Assembly (NCBI RefSeq): GCF_001590605.1
Contig: NZ_CP014504.1
Location: forward strand, 5,270,001 to 5,334,000
Length of the DNA: 64,000 nucleotides
Direction: 5' to 3'
Source: Pedobacter cryoconitis
GTDB lineage: Bacteria > Bacteroidota > Bacteroidia > Sphingobacteriales > Sphingobacteriaceae
Shown here: piece by piece, positions 8,984-17,831 of the stretch
Layout: the number at the start of each line of letters is the position of its first letter
Numbering within the stretch: the first letter of the stretch is position 1
The notes under the pieces: model-generated
Told to the model about the DNA's origin: nothing
Databases searched by the model: none
What the model saw: the letters and a program-made list of their open reading frames with translations, nothing else
Translations under genes and position numbers: made by a program

Positions 8984-10429
8984 ATGAGTGTACTGAAGGA
9001 TAAGGCGATTAAGGGAGTTGCGTGGAGTTTTGTTGATAATATAGCTAATTCTGGAATCACATTTATTGTAGGCATTGTGCTTGCAAGGCTGCTGTCACCT
9101 GCGGAATTTGGAATATTAGGAATGATTACTGTTTTTATTGCAGTTTCCAATTCAATTATTGACAGTGGATTTAGCCAGGCATTAATTCGCAAAATTGATG
9201 TAAAAGGGATAGATTACAATACCGTGTTTTTTTTTAATCTGGCGATAGGGTTTGTTCTTTTTCTTGTTTTATTTTTTTCTTCGCCATATATAGGTGAGTT
9301 TTTTAAAGAACCGAGACTTGTTAACGTAACACGTGTTATGGCCTCGATTCTTATTATTAATGCCTTATCTATTATTCATAGAACGATTTTAACTAAAAGC
9401 ATAAATTTTAAGCTGCAGACCAAAATTTCACTGGCTGCTTCTTTATTGAGCGGGGTAGTGGGAATAGGGATGGCTTATTATGGATTTGGTGTTTGGAGCC
9501 TTGTTGGTCAGATTCTGTCTAAACAGTTTTTGTACACTGTTTTGATGTGGGCATTAAATATTTGGTGGCCTAAGATCGAGTTTTCTAAAAAGAGCTTTAG
9601 TGAAATGTTTACTTTTGGAAGTAAGCTATTAGTTTCAGGACTAATTGATACTATTTATAAGAATATATATTACCTCATTATTGGAAGATATTATTCTGCT
9701 TATGAACTTGGACAGTATAGCCGGGCAGAACAGTTTTCTATTATCTTCTCGTCAAATTTAACAGTCATCATTCAACGTGTAAGTTATCCTGTACTTAGCT
9801 CTATTCAGGATGATATCCCCCGGTTGAAAGAAGCTTATAGAAAAGTTATCAAAAGTACTATGCTGGTCACATTTACGTTAATGCTGGGACTGGCGGCAAT
9901 AGCAAAACCACTAATTATTATTTTAATAGGTGAAAAATGGCTGATGGCAGTTCCATTTCTACAAATTATTTGTTTAAGTGAGATGTTATATCCTTTGCAT
10001 GCAATTAATTTAAATATCCTGAACGTGAAAGGACATTCGGGTATTATATTGAAACTTGAAGTCATTAAAAAATTTATAGCAGTCCCGGTGATTTTAGCCG
10101 GAATTTTTATGGGAATACAATATATGTTATGGGGAAGTGTGGTTGCTTCTATTTTGTCCTATTTCTTAAATAGTTATTTTTCTGCACCATTTTTGAAATA
10201 TTCTACCAAAGAACAACTTAAAGACATTATTCCAGGTTTGATTATTGCTTTGATTGTATCCTCAATAATGTGGACTTTTACGCTTCTGACAATATCGAAC
10301 TGGGCTATTTTGTCCATTCAATTTACAGCAGGCATTCTTTTAACAATTGGTCTGTGTGAGCTTGTTAAACTTTCTGAATACCTGGAAATGAAATCTATTC
10401 TGGAAAAACTACTAAAAAGGAATTTATGA
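8984..10429 (+). CDS. Wzx-type polysaccharide flippase (oligosaccharide flippase family)
   Basis: The 481-aa protein is membrane-embedded throughout, with about 12-14 helices, and starts with KAIKGVAWSFVDNIANSGIT, typical of the WzxC/RfbX branch of the MOP exporters. LARLLSPAEFGILGMITVFI in the second helix region is a family hallmark. It should flip undecaprenyl-pyrophosphate-linked repeat units to the periplasmic face. Its last four bases overlap the start of the aminotransferase gene (ATGA), indicating translational coupling. Confidence 0.88.
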   Translation: MSVLKDKAIKGVAWSFVDNIANSGITFIVGIVLARLLSPAEFGILGMITVFIAVSNSIIDSGFSQALIRKIDVKGIDYNTVFFFNLAIGFVLFLVLFFSSPYIGEFFKEPRLVNVTRVMASILIINALSIIHRTILTKSINFKLQTKISLAASLLSGVVGIGMAYYGFGVWSLVGQILSKQFLYTVLMWALNIWWPKIEFSKKSFSEMFTFGSKLLVSGLIDTIYKNIYYLIIGRYYSAYELGQYSRAEQFSIIFSSNLTVIIQRVSYPVLSSIQDDIPRLKEAYRKVIKSTMLVTFTLMLGLAAIAKPLIIILIGEKWLMAVPFLQIICLSEMLYPLHAINLNILNVKGHSGIILKLEVIKKFIAVPVILAGIFMGIQYMLWGSVVASILSYFLNSYFSAPFLKYSTKEQLKDIIPGLIIALIVSSIMWTFTLLTISNWAILSIQFTAGILLTIGLCELVKLSEYLEMKSILEKLLKRNL

Positions 10430-11535
10430 ACGAAAAATTAATTACAGTAACGACGCCCTTACTTCCACCATTGGATGAATTTATACCATATCTTGAGGAT
10501 ATTTGGAAAAGAAAATGGTTAACTAACAATGGCCATTATCATCAGCAACTGGAAAAAGAATTATGCGAGTTTCTTGGGGTTAAGTATATTTCTTTATTTT
10601 CAAACGGAACTTTAGGGCTGGTTACTGCATTACAAGCATTAAAAATTACTGGTGAGGTTATTACTTCTCCATATAGCTTTGTAGCGACTACCCACTCTTT
10701 ATGGTGGAATAATATAAAACCTGTTTTTGTTGATGTTGATCCTGTAACACTTAATCTTGATCCAGCTAAAATAGAAGCCGCGATTACGCCTATGACTACG
10801 GCAATTATGCCTGTCCATGTTTATGGTACACCTTGTGACATGGATGCGATTCAAAAAATAGCAGATACTTATGGTTTGAAAATAATCTACGATGCAGCGC
10901 ATGCATTTGCTGTTAAAAAGGATGGTGAATCTGTTCTGAACTATGGTGATTTAAGTATTTTAAGCTTCCATGCTACCAAAACGTATTCTACTATTGAGGG
11001 CGGAGCTATTATATGCCATGATGAAAAAATGAAGCAGCGGATAGACTACCTTAAAAATTTCGGATTTGCTGACGAAGTAACTGTTGTAGCTCCCGGAATA
11101 AATGCGAAGATGAATGAAGTACAGGCAGCTTATGGCTTATTAGGGTTGAAATATGTTGAGCGTGCTATTGAAAGCAGAAAAGTAGCAGCAGACAAATATA
11201 AGGATGAGCTAAAAGAGGTAGATGGGCTGACTTTTATGGCTGATTTTGACAATGTAGTCTCTAATTACTCTTATTTTCCAATCTTTATAGATGAACAAAA
11301 ATTTGGAATGAGCAGAGATAGTTTATATCAGAAAATGAAAGATAACAATGTATTAGGCAGACGTTATTTTTATCCTTTGATAAGCAGTTTCTCTACCTAT
11401 AAGGGATTACCATCTGCAGGAGTTCAAAATCTTCCTGTTGCAAATAAGGCGGCTTCTCAAGTCATCTGTTTACCATTGCATCATGAATTGTCGACGGAAG
11501 ATTTAGATAGAATAATATCAATAATTAAGTCATGA
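10426..11535 (+). CDS. DegT/DnrJ/EryC1 sugar aminotransferase, VioA-like
   Basis: The 369-aa PLP enzyme resembles VioA-type dTDP-4-amino-4,6-dideoxyglucose transaminases: TPLLPPLDEFIPYLEDIW near the start, KRKWLTNNG, FSNGTLGLVTALQAL, and the internal-aldimine lysine in SFHATKTYSTIEGGAI (about residue 187). The conserved DAAHAF motif positions the cofactor. It would convert a 4-keto-6-deoxy nucleotide sugar to the 4-amino form with glutamate. Candidate substrates are dTDP-4-keto-6-deoxyglucose, the UDP-4-keto sugar made by the dehydratase at 29341, or the Gmd product. Four-base overlaps at both ends place it inside the operon. Confidence 0.85.
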   Translation: MNEKLITVTTPLLPPLDEFIPYLEDIWKRKWLTNNGHYHQQLEKELCEFLGVKYISLFSNGTLGLVTALQALKITGEVITSPYSFVATTHSLWWNNIKPVFVDVDPVTLNLDPAKIEAAITPMTTAIMPVHVYGTPCDMDAIQKIADTYGLKIIYDAAHAFAVKKDGESVLNYGDLSILSFHATKTYSTIEGGAIICHDEKMKQRIDYLKNFGFADEVTVVAPGINAKMNEVQAAYGLLGLKYVERAIESRKVAADKYKDELKEVDGLTFMADFDNVVSNYSYFPIFIDEQKFGMSRDSLYQKMKDNNVLGRRYFYPLISSFSTYKGLPSAGVQNLPVANKAASQVICLPLHHELSTEDLDRIISIIKS

Positions 11536-12428
11536 GTGATAGTTCCTTGCCATTAGTTTCCATATGTATGATTTCTTATAACCATAAGAAGTTTATCCGC
11601 CAGGCGATTGAAGGTGTTTTAATGCAAGAAACTAATTTTGAATATGAACTTGTCATTTCAGATGACTGTTCACCGGACAATACTGGTCTTGAGATTCAAA
11701 AATGTATTGATGAGCATCCCAATGGTAAAAGGATTAAATACTTTCAGCATAAAGTTAATTTAGGAGGATTACCTAATATCCTTTTTGCATTCAATGAATG
11801 TTCTGGAAAATATATAGCGATCTGTGAAGGCGATGATTATTGGACTGATGTGCACAAGCTTCAAAAACAAGTTGATTTTTTAGAGGCCAATGAGGATTAT
11901 TCCATGTGCTGCCATAATGCTAAAATTGTATACGAAGATAAAAGTCAAAATACACGTGACTTTTCGGAAATATATACTGACGTCGATTTTGATATGTCAA
12001 GGATTATTAACAGTTGGGTTATTCCAACTGCCAGTATGGTTATCAGAGCTAAATTTATTAAGCCGTTACCAGAATGGGTTAAAAATATCTATAGCATAGA
12101 CTTCACCTTAGCCTTATTGTTAATGGCTAAGGGCAAGATAAAATTTCTGGCAGAATCATTATCGGTTTACAGAATTGATCTCGGTGGTTCCAGTATGTCA
12201 GCAGTCATAGGCGGGAAAATTGAATTTGTGGCTAATCAGCATATTCAGCTGCTTCAGCATTTTAATGAAGAAACAGGACAGCTTTATAATGGTCTGGTTA
12301 CCAAGAAAATAGAAAAGCTGCAAAATGAGATTAAATTTCTGAAATTGCGGAGAAAAAGTCCATTGCTGGCCTTATTTTTAATGCCGCGGTTATTTTGTGA
12401 AAAGATCTTAAATAAAATTAGTAAATAG
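11532..12428 (+). CDS. Glycosyltransferase family 2
   Basis: The 298-aa protein has the GT-A family-2 start VSICMISYNHKKFIRQAIEG, the acceptor-side VISDDCSPDNT and the metal-binding ICEGDDYW (about residues 97-104). No membrane helix precedes the catalytic domain, so it should work on the cytoplasmic face adding one sugar to the lipid-linked repeat unit. Donor and linkage cannot be read from the sequence. The ATG overlaps the previous stop by four bases and the polymerase follows after five bases. Confidence 0.85.
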   Translation: MSDSSLPLVSICMISYNHKKFIRQAIEGVLMQETNFEYELVISDDCSPDNTGLEIQKCIDEHPNGKRIKYFQHKVNLGGLPNILFAFNECSGKYIAICEGDDYWTDVHKLQKQVDFLEANEDYSMCCHNAKIVYEDKSQNTRDFSEIYTDVDFDMSRIINSWVIPTASMVIRAKFIKPLPEWVKNIYSIDFTLALLLMAKGKIKFLAESLSVYRIDLGGSSMSAVIGGKIEFVANQHIQLLQHFNEETGQLYNGLVTKKIEKLQNEIKFLKLRRKSPLLALFLMPRLFCEKILNKISK

Positions 12429-12433
12429 TAAGG

Positions 12434-13705
12434 ATGCCAGAGTCGATATCGAATAAGAATTCTTTTTTGGACAGGACTAAATATATTGGCTTCCTGGTTC
12501 TCCTTTATTTGTATATTTATAATCCTCCATTCGCTTTTTTTCCACTGTTACCGCTGGAAATAATGACAATTCCAGCAGTCATCTATATCACAATTTATAG
12601 CCGCTGGGGTAAGTTATTCAGTAATTTTAAGAACGAATTATTTGTACTGCTTGCTATTATTCTTTTCTGTTTCTTTCGGGAATTAGGACAGCCTGAAAGT
12701 GTTTTCTTCAGGGCCAATGTGTTTTTACTTTTGCAATCGATAATTCTGCCTTATTATATTATTACATTATATGCTCATCTCAAAGGGCGTTTTAATTTAA
12801 TTAAAGAAACCATTTTATTAGGGATAATAGCAGCATTCTTTACGCTTATATTGATCATTTCTCCGGGGCTGGATGATATTATAAGATATACTGTGCTCAG
12901 AACAAATGAGTTTTCTGAATTTATAACCTTCAGATCATTTGGACTTTCAGAAGGATTGACATTTGCCTATGGAACTGCTCAGGGCCTTATTTTTGCCCTT
13001 ACCCTTTATTATTCAAAGTATAACCCCCGGTATCTTTGGTTTCTCCCTATTATTTTAGTCTCTATCTTATTTAACGCCAGGATTGGATTTGTTCCGGTTA
13101 TTTTTAGTTTGGTATACTTTGTGATTATCAAATTCAATGTGAGATTTATATTGATTTTTTTCGGTGTAGGGTTCTTATTATATTTCCTGGTATTTCAAAC
13201 TGATCTGTTTTCGGAATATGCGAAAACTTTAGAATGGGCTTTCGACTTTTTTACCCAATCTTCAGACTTTTTAACTGGTAATAAAAGTGGCTCTGATGGA
13301 AATACATTTGATACATTATTCGGAGAGATGGCTGTACTTCCGCGGGATCTGGGCAGCTGGATCATAGGAACCGGAGAAAATATTTTTGTTTCAAAAAGTG
13401 CTAATTCGGATATAGGTTATCTTATTCAATTAAATTACGGGGGTCTGACCTATCTTTTTATTCTTTTCTCTCTTATTGGTGTCATGATGTGGAGATTAAG
13501 GTTTTTGGCCAAAGAATATTTATGGTTGATTTTATTGTTCTTATTTACAATTGTTTTGACGAATGTAAAAGGAATATTCATTGGAATTATTCCAAGTTTC
13601 AGACTTATTATGCTTATTTATTGTTATCTCATTATTCAGTACCGGAATTTTGATAAAGAAGGGGATAAGCAGTTTAATCTTATAAAGTTTTCGGGTAGAT
13701 CTTAA
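12434..13705 (+). CDS. Wzy-like O-antigen/exopolysaccharide polymerase
   Basis: The 423-aa protein consists of about 10-12 hydrophobic helices with one larger soluble loop (about residues 265-325, around TGNKSGSDGNTFDTLFGEMA), the usual topology of Wzy polymerases. Sequence conservation in this family is low, so the call rests on topology plus position between glycosyltransferase genes in a cluster that already has Wzx, Wzz and Wza homologues. It would join repeat units in the periplasm. No catalytic motif can be named. Confidence 0.75.
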   Translation: MPESISNKNSFLDRTKYIGFLVLLYLYIYNPPFAFFPLLPLEIMTIPAVIYITIYSRWGKLFSNFKNELFVLLAIILFCFFRELGQPESVFFRANVFLLLQSIILPYYIITLYAHLKGRFNLIKETILLGIIAAFFTLILIISPGLDDIIRYTVLRTNEFSEFITFRSFGLSEGLTFAYGTAQGLIFALTLYYSKYNPRYLWFLPIILVSILFNARIGFVPVIFSLVYFVIIKFNVRFILIFFGVGFLLYFLVFQTDLFSEYAKTLEWAFDFFTQSSDFLTGNKSGSDGNTFDTLFGEMAVLPRDLGSWIIGTGENIFVSKSANSDIGYLIQLNYGGLTYLFILFSLIGVMMWRLRFLAKEYLWLILLFLFTIVLTNVKGIFIGIIPSFRLIMLIYCYLIIQYRNFDKEGDKQFNLIKFSGRS

Positions 13706-13719
13706 ATACAAATTATAGT

Positions 13720-15033
13720 ATGGTGAAGGAAAGTAAGAAAGATAAGTTGAAGATCCTGGTAGTGACCTATGATTATTACCCAGATGATTCACCTAATACT
13801 TACAGATGGAAAAATGTACTGCGTGCATGGGCTGAGAGAGAAGATGCTGAGATATTTGTAGTCTGTGCCAGCAAAGGTAATCTCCTGGATTTTGAGTTGG
13901 TTGATGGCGTGAAGATTTACAGAACAGGGAGATCTCTGTTTGAGAAAGTCAAATCAAAAATTCTTAAGCATTCTCTGACACCAAGCGGCGCTCCCTCTAA
14001 AGCTGATCCGGTCATCGCTCAGGAGGGACTGATCAGAAAAATTTATAACCGTACCTGGAAGAAATTATATTTTCCTGACTATGCTTTCCTTTGGTTATCT
14101 CCAGCTATGAAGATGGCTGAGAAATTGATAGAAAGCGAAAATATAACCAATCTGATCACTGTTTCATGGCCTTTTACAGACCATGTAGTAGGTTATAAAC
14201 TAAAGCAGAAATATAATATCCAATGGATTGCAGATACAATAGATCCTTTTTATCTGAGTAAAGCACTTAATAATACTGCATTATATGATGCCAAAAGTTA
14301 TAAGCTTGAGAATAAGATCTTAAAGAAGGCCGATGTAATCACAGTACTGACGGATAAGTTAAAGGAAAAATATGGTGAGTTATATCCGGCTGTTGCGGAT
14401 AAAATTGTAGTTAACCATAACTTGTTTGTACCAGTTGAAGTTCCTGAAAAAAGTACTAAATCTAAAAAGATTAAGCTCGTCTTTGTTGGAACAGTAGTGC
14501 CAGTGGTAAGGTCACCTGAATATTTGCTTGAATTATTTAATAACCTGGTCAATCTTAAACAGGATGGTTGCGAATTAGAATTGCATTTCTATGGGAATAC
14601 CACGCAATGTAATGATGTATTTGCGAAGTACGATTTTCTATTGAATAAATCATTATTTATTCATGGGATGACTTCCAGAGAGAATATTCCGGGTATTTTA
14701 TCGGAGGCAAGTGTGCTTGTAAATATTGGAAATAGCAATACCTACCAGGAACCGTCTAAAATAATAGAGTATATTTATTTAGGAAAACCGATTCTGAATG
14801 TATGTTCTATAACTGAGGATTCATCAAAGGAAGCGCTTGCTAAATATCCTTTGCACTTCAATATATATAAAGATGAAATCAATGATCAACTAAAATTAGA
14901 GGAGCTTTTTGGTTTCTTTAAGAATGACAAATCCCTGAATAGAGACGTGATCATGAAGATTATATGGAAATATTTATTGCCCCAGGTGGAACAGAATTAT
15001 TTTAATTTACTGGAAAAAAAACAAAAGCTTTAA
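13720..15033 (+). CDS. Glycosyltransferase, GT-B fold (family 4-like)
   Basis: The 437-aa protein shows a GT-B pattern: an N-terminal Rossmann-like start with ILVVTYDYYPDDSPNTYRWK, central IADTIDPFY, and a C-terminal donor domain with LVFVGTVVPVVRSPEYLLEL, FIHGMTSRENIPGILSEASV and the family EP...KIIEYIYLGKPIL region (Glu and Lys of the donor site). It has no signal or membrane helix. It probably transfers a deoxy- or amino sugar to the growing repeat unit. It ends 147 bases before the capE start, with a promoter between. Confidence 0.82.
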   Translation: MVKESKKDKLKILVVTYDYYPDDSPNTYRWKNVLRAWAEREDAEIFVVCASKGNLLDFELVDGVKIYRTGRSLFEKVKSKILKHSLTPSGAPSKADPVIAQEGLIRKIYNRTWKKLYFPDYAFLWLSPAMKMAEKLIESENITNLITVSWPFTDHVVGYKLKQKYNIQWIADTIDPFYLSKALNNTALYDAKSYKLENKILKKADVITVLTDKLKEKYGELYPAVADKIVVNHNLFVPVEVPEKSTKSKKIKLVFVGTVVPVVRSPEYLLELFNNLVNLKQDGCELELHFYGNTTQCNDVFAKYDFLLNKSLFIHGMTSRENIPGILSEASVLVNIGNSNTYQEPSKIIEYIYLGKPILNVCSITEDSSKEALAKYPLHFNIYKDEINDQLKLEELFGFFKNDKSLNRDVIMKIIWKYLLPQVEQNYFNLLEKKQKL

Positions 15034-15088
15034 TTGATGTAATAATCCAATGAGATTATTATAAATATACTTATTAATATATCCTACT

Positions 15089-15096
15089 TATCTTTG
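15089..15096 (+). promoter_or_regulatory. Putative internal promoter for the capE-capF-capG block
   Basis: TATCTTTG matches TAnnTTTG. It overlaps the ATG at 15094, which makes that upstream start unlikely and favours the start of capE at 15181 with a leader of roughly 80 bases. Confidence 0.45.
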
Positions 15097-15180
15097 ATGA
15101 GTTTTTTCATTAGAAACCGGGCAATAATAGAAGAATTCTCCTGTTATTGTAATAGCTTCAATGATTTTATAAAAAAACAT

Positions 15181-16221
15181 ATGCTTAAAAATAAAACTTT
15201 ATTAATCACAGGAGGAACAGGATCTTTTGGTTCTGCTGTACTTAATCGCTTCTTAAATACAGATCATTTTAAAGAAATCAGGATCTTTTCGCGTGATGAA
15301 AAGAAACAAGATGACATGCGTAATCATTTGAATCATCCTAAATTGAAATTTTATATTGGGGATGTACGTGATTATAAAAGTATTGAAAGAGCAATGCAGG
15401 GTGTAGACTATGTTTTTCATGCAGCGGCATTAAAGCAGGTGCCATCTTGTGAATTCTTTCCGCTGGAGGCCACTAAGACTAATGTTTTTGGGACACAAAA
15501 TGTTATTGATGCTGCTGTAGCTAATCAAGTCGTTAAAGTAATTTGTTTGAGTACTGATAAGGCTGCTTATCCAATAAATGCGATGGGTATTTCTAAAGCA
15601 TTGATGGAAAAAGTTGCTATCGCTGCCTCCCGTAATATTAAAGATAACCTTACCACGGTATGTCTGACCCGTTATGGAAATGTAATGGCTTCCAGAGGTT
15701 CGGTTATTCCTTTGTTTTTAAAGCAAATTAAAGAAGGCAATGTGATTACGATTACAGATCCAAATATGACACGTTTCCTGATGTCTTTAGAAGATGCGGT
15801 AGACCTGGTTTTATTTGCATTTGAACATGGCAACCAAGGAGACCTTTTCGTAAATAAAGCACCAGCTGGTACTATTGGCGATTTAGCTGCTGCATTGAAA
15901 GAGATGTGTAATGCAACTAATGAAATTAAAGTAATTGGTACCCGTCATGGAGAAAAGCTTTATGAGACGCTTTGTACCAGAGAGGAAATGCTTAAAGCTG
16001 AGGATATGGGAGAGTTTTATCGGGTTCCCGCTGATAACAGAGATTTAAATTATGCACAATATTTCTCTGAAGGTGAGAAAGACATTGCTATTATAGAAGA
16101 TTATCATTCACACAATACAGAACAACTGGGCGTAGAGGGAATGAAGAAATTGCTGTCTAACCTTCCTTTAATTAAGAAAGAAGTGTTTGGTGACCTGACT
16201 GCTATCCAATACCCTGCTTAA
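15181..16221 (+). CDS. capE: UDP-GlcNAc 4,6-dehydratase/5-epimerase (CapE/FnlA type)
   Basis: From the ATG at 15181 the product has 346 aa, the usual CapE size, and begins MLKNKTLLITGGTGSFGSAV. The frame stays open to 15094 but that start lies inside a promoter box. Signatures include FSRDEKKQDDMR, HAAALKQVPSCEFFPLEA and LTRYGNVMASRGSVIPLF. Here the classical SDR tyrosine is replaced by Met in STDKAAYPINAMGISKALME, as is normal for this family. It starts UDP-L-FucNAc synthesis from UDP-GlcNAc. The next gene begins directly after the stop. Confidence 0.9.
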   Translation: MLKNKTLLITGGTGSFGSAVLNRFLNTDHFKEIRIFSRDEKKQDDMRNHLNHPKLKFYIGDVRDYKSIERAMQGVDYVFHAAALKQVPSCEFFPLEATKTNVFGTQNVIDAAVANQVVKVICLSTDKAAYPINAMGISKALMEKVAIAASRNIKDNLTTVCLTRYGNVMASRGSVIPLFLKQIKEGNVITITDPNMTRFLMSLEDAVDLVLFAFEHGNQGDLFVNKAPAGTIGDLAAALKEMCNATNEIKVIGTRHGEKLYETLCTREEMLKAEDMGEFYRVPADNRDLNYAQYFSEGEKDIAIIEDYHSHNTEQLGVEGMKKLLSNLPLIKKEVFGDLTAIQYPA

Positions 16222-16653
16222 ATGAGTTTAGAGGTTAATCTGATCTGTGGTGGTCAACATACGGATCATCGGGGTACACTTTACTTTGTGAATGATTTTG
16301 ATATGTCTGAAGTTAAAAGGATGTATATGATCAGTCACTCAGATACTACTGTAAGAAGAGGATGGAGAGCACATCAGCTTGAACAACGCTGGTTTTGTGT
16401 GGTTCAGGGAAGTTTTGAATTGAAATTGGTTAAAATCGATGATTGGGATAAGCCCGATCAGAATCTGGCCATGGAAACATTCATTTTATCTGCCGATAAT
16501 CCGCAGGTAATTCATATACCAGTGGGTTATGCAACAGGTTTTAGAGCACTTATTCCAGATTCAAGGGTCATGGTTTATGCTGATAAAGGTATAGCTGAGG
16601 CTAAATTTGATGATCATCAATATCCAGCGGATTATTTTCATCGCTGGGAATGA
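16222..16653 (+). CDS. Cupin sugar epimerase/ketoisomerase, WxcM/FdtA-like
   Basis: The 143-aa single-domain cupin has the RmlC-like core DHRGTLYFVND, RRGWRAHQLEQRWFCVVQGS with the cupin histidine and a second conserved VIHIPVGYATGFRAL block. WxcM/FdtA-type enzymes isomerise or epimerise 4-keto-6-deoxy nucleotide sugars. It sits between capE and capF with no gap on its 5' side, so an action on an intermediate of the L-FucNAc branch, or generation of a 3-keto sugar, is possible. The standard CapE-F-G pathway needs no extra cupin, so the role is open. Confidence 0.7.
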   Translation: MSLEVNLICGGQHTDHRGTLYFVNDFDMSEVKRMYMISHSDTTVRRGWRAHQLEQRWFCVVQGSFELKLVKIDDWDKPDQNLAMETFILSADNPQVIHIPVGYATGFRALIPDSRVMVYADKGIAEAKFDDHQYPADYFHRWE

Positions 16654-16677
16654 TCATATTAGATGATAAATAAGTTT

Positions 16678-17799
16678 ATGAAATTAAAAATAGGAATAAC
16701 CGGTCAGGAAGGATTTGTAGGCCAGCATTTACAGCATACGATCAATCTTTTTTCCGAAGAATTTGAATGTGTAAATTTTGAAAAGAGATTTTTTGAAAAT
16801 GAGGCTGAACTGAGTTTATTTGTTGGCCAGTGTGATATCATCGTGCATTTGGCAGCAATGAACCGTCATCATGATCCACAAGTTATTTATGATACGAATG
16901 TAGGCCTGGTCAATAAGCTGATTACCGCACTAGAGGCTACGAATAGTAAAGCTCACGTGTTCTTTTCTTCTTCATCGCAAGAAGAGAAAGACAACTTATA
17001 TGGTAAAAGTAAAAAAGAAGGGCGGGAACTTTTCATCAACTGGGCGAAAAGAGCAGGGGCTAAGTTTACAGGGTTTATTATTCCCAATGTATTTGGTCCT
17101 TTTGGTGCGCCATATTATAATTCATTCATTGCTACATTCAGCCATCAGCTAGCGCACAATGAACAGCCGAAAATTGAAACCGATGGTATAGTTAAGCTTA
17201 TATATGTTGGTGATTTAATAAACAATATTATCACCGAATTCAGAAAGGGTGAAGGAAATGACCTTCTGGTAATTCCACATACTGACGAACATAAGGTGAC
17301 TACCATCCTCTCATTTTTAGAAGGTTACAAAACTCAATACCTGGAATTAGGTATAGTTCCTGAAATCAATAGTAAATTTGAGCTGAATCTGTTTAATACT
17401 TTCAGGTGTTATATTGATATTAAAAATCATTATCCTGTTAAATACGTTCAGCATACGGATCCCCGGGGTGTATTTGTAGAAGTAATCAGGTTAAACATTG
17501 GCGGACAAGTTTCATTTTCCCGCACGGTACCTGGTATCACCAGAGGAAATCATTACCACACACGTAAAATTGAGCGTTTTGCGGTGATTAAAGGAAAAGC
17601 GCTGATACAATTACGCAGGATTGGAACTGATGAAGTACATGACTTCTATCTGGATGGTGAGGAACCTGCATATGTGGATATGCCTATTTGGTATACTCAT
17701 AATATTAAAAACATTGGTGAAGAAGAGTTATTTACTAATTTCTGGATTAATGAGTTTTATGACCCATCAGATCCGGATACCTATTTTGAAAATGTTTAA
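16678..17799 (+). CDS. capF: Bifunctional UDP-sugar epimerase/reductase CapF (FnlB/WbjC)
   Basis: The start at 16678 gives MKLKIGITGQEGFVGQHL, the expected first strand; the frame from 16663 adds five unsupported residues. The 373-aa protein has the two CapF domains: an N-terminal SDR reductase (HLAAMNRHHDPQVIYDTN, YGKSKKEGRELF with Tyr-x-x-x-Lys) and a C-terminal cupin from about residue 250 (TDPRGVFVEVIRL, GITRGNHYHTRKIERFAVIKG with metal-binding histidines). It catalyses C3 epimerisation and C4 reduction in UDP-L-FucNAc synthesis. It is followed 32 bases later by capG. Confidence 0.9.
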   Translation: MKLKIGITGQEGFVGQHLQHTINLFSEEFECVNFEKRFFENEAELSLFVGQCDIIVHLAAMNRHHDPQVIYDTNVGLVNKLITALEATNSKAHVFFSSSSQEEKDNLYGKSKKEGRELFINWAKRAGAKFTGFIIPNVFGPFGAPYYNSFIATFSHQLAHNEQPKIETDGIVKLIYVGDLINNIITEFRKGEGNDLLVIPHTDEHKVTTILSFLEGYKTQYLELGIVPEINSKFELNLFNTFRCYIDIKNHYPVKYVQHTDPRGVFVEVIRLNIGGQVSFSRTVPGITRGNHYHTRKIERFAVIKGKALIQLRRIGTDEVHDFYLDGEEPAYVDMPIWYTHNIKNIGEEELFTNFWINEFYDPSDPDTYFENV

Positions 17800-17831
17800 A
17801 ATTAATCTTTAAAGAGAAGCGTAATACCTAT

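Noticed and set aside
10426..11535. Perosamine synthase acting on the Gmd product
   Set aside because: The N-terminal and active-site sequence looks closer to VioA-type dTDP-sugar transaminases, so I did not name it Per; the substrate is left open.
15094..15180. Upstream start of capE
   Set aside because: The ATG overlaps a TAnnTTTG box and the extra 29 residues have no resemblance to the family N terminus.
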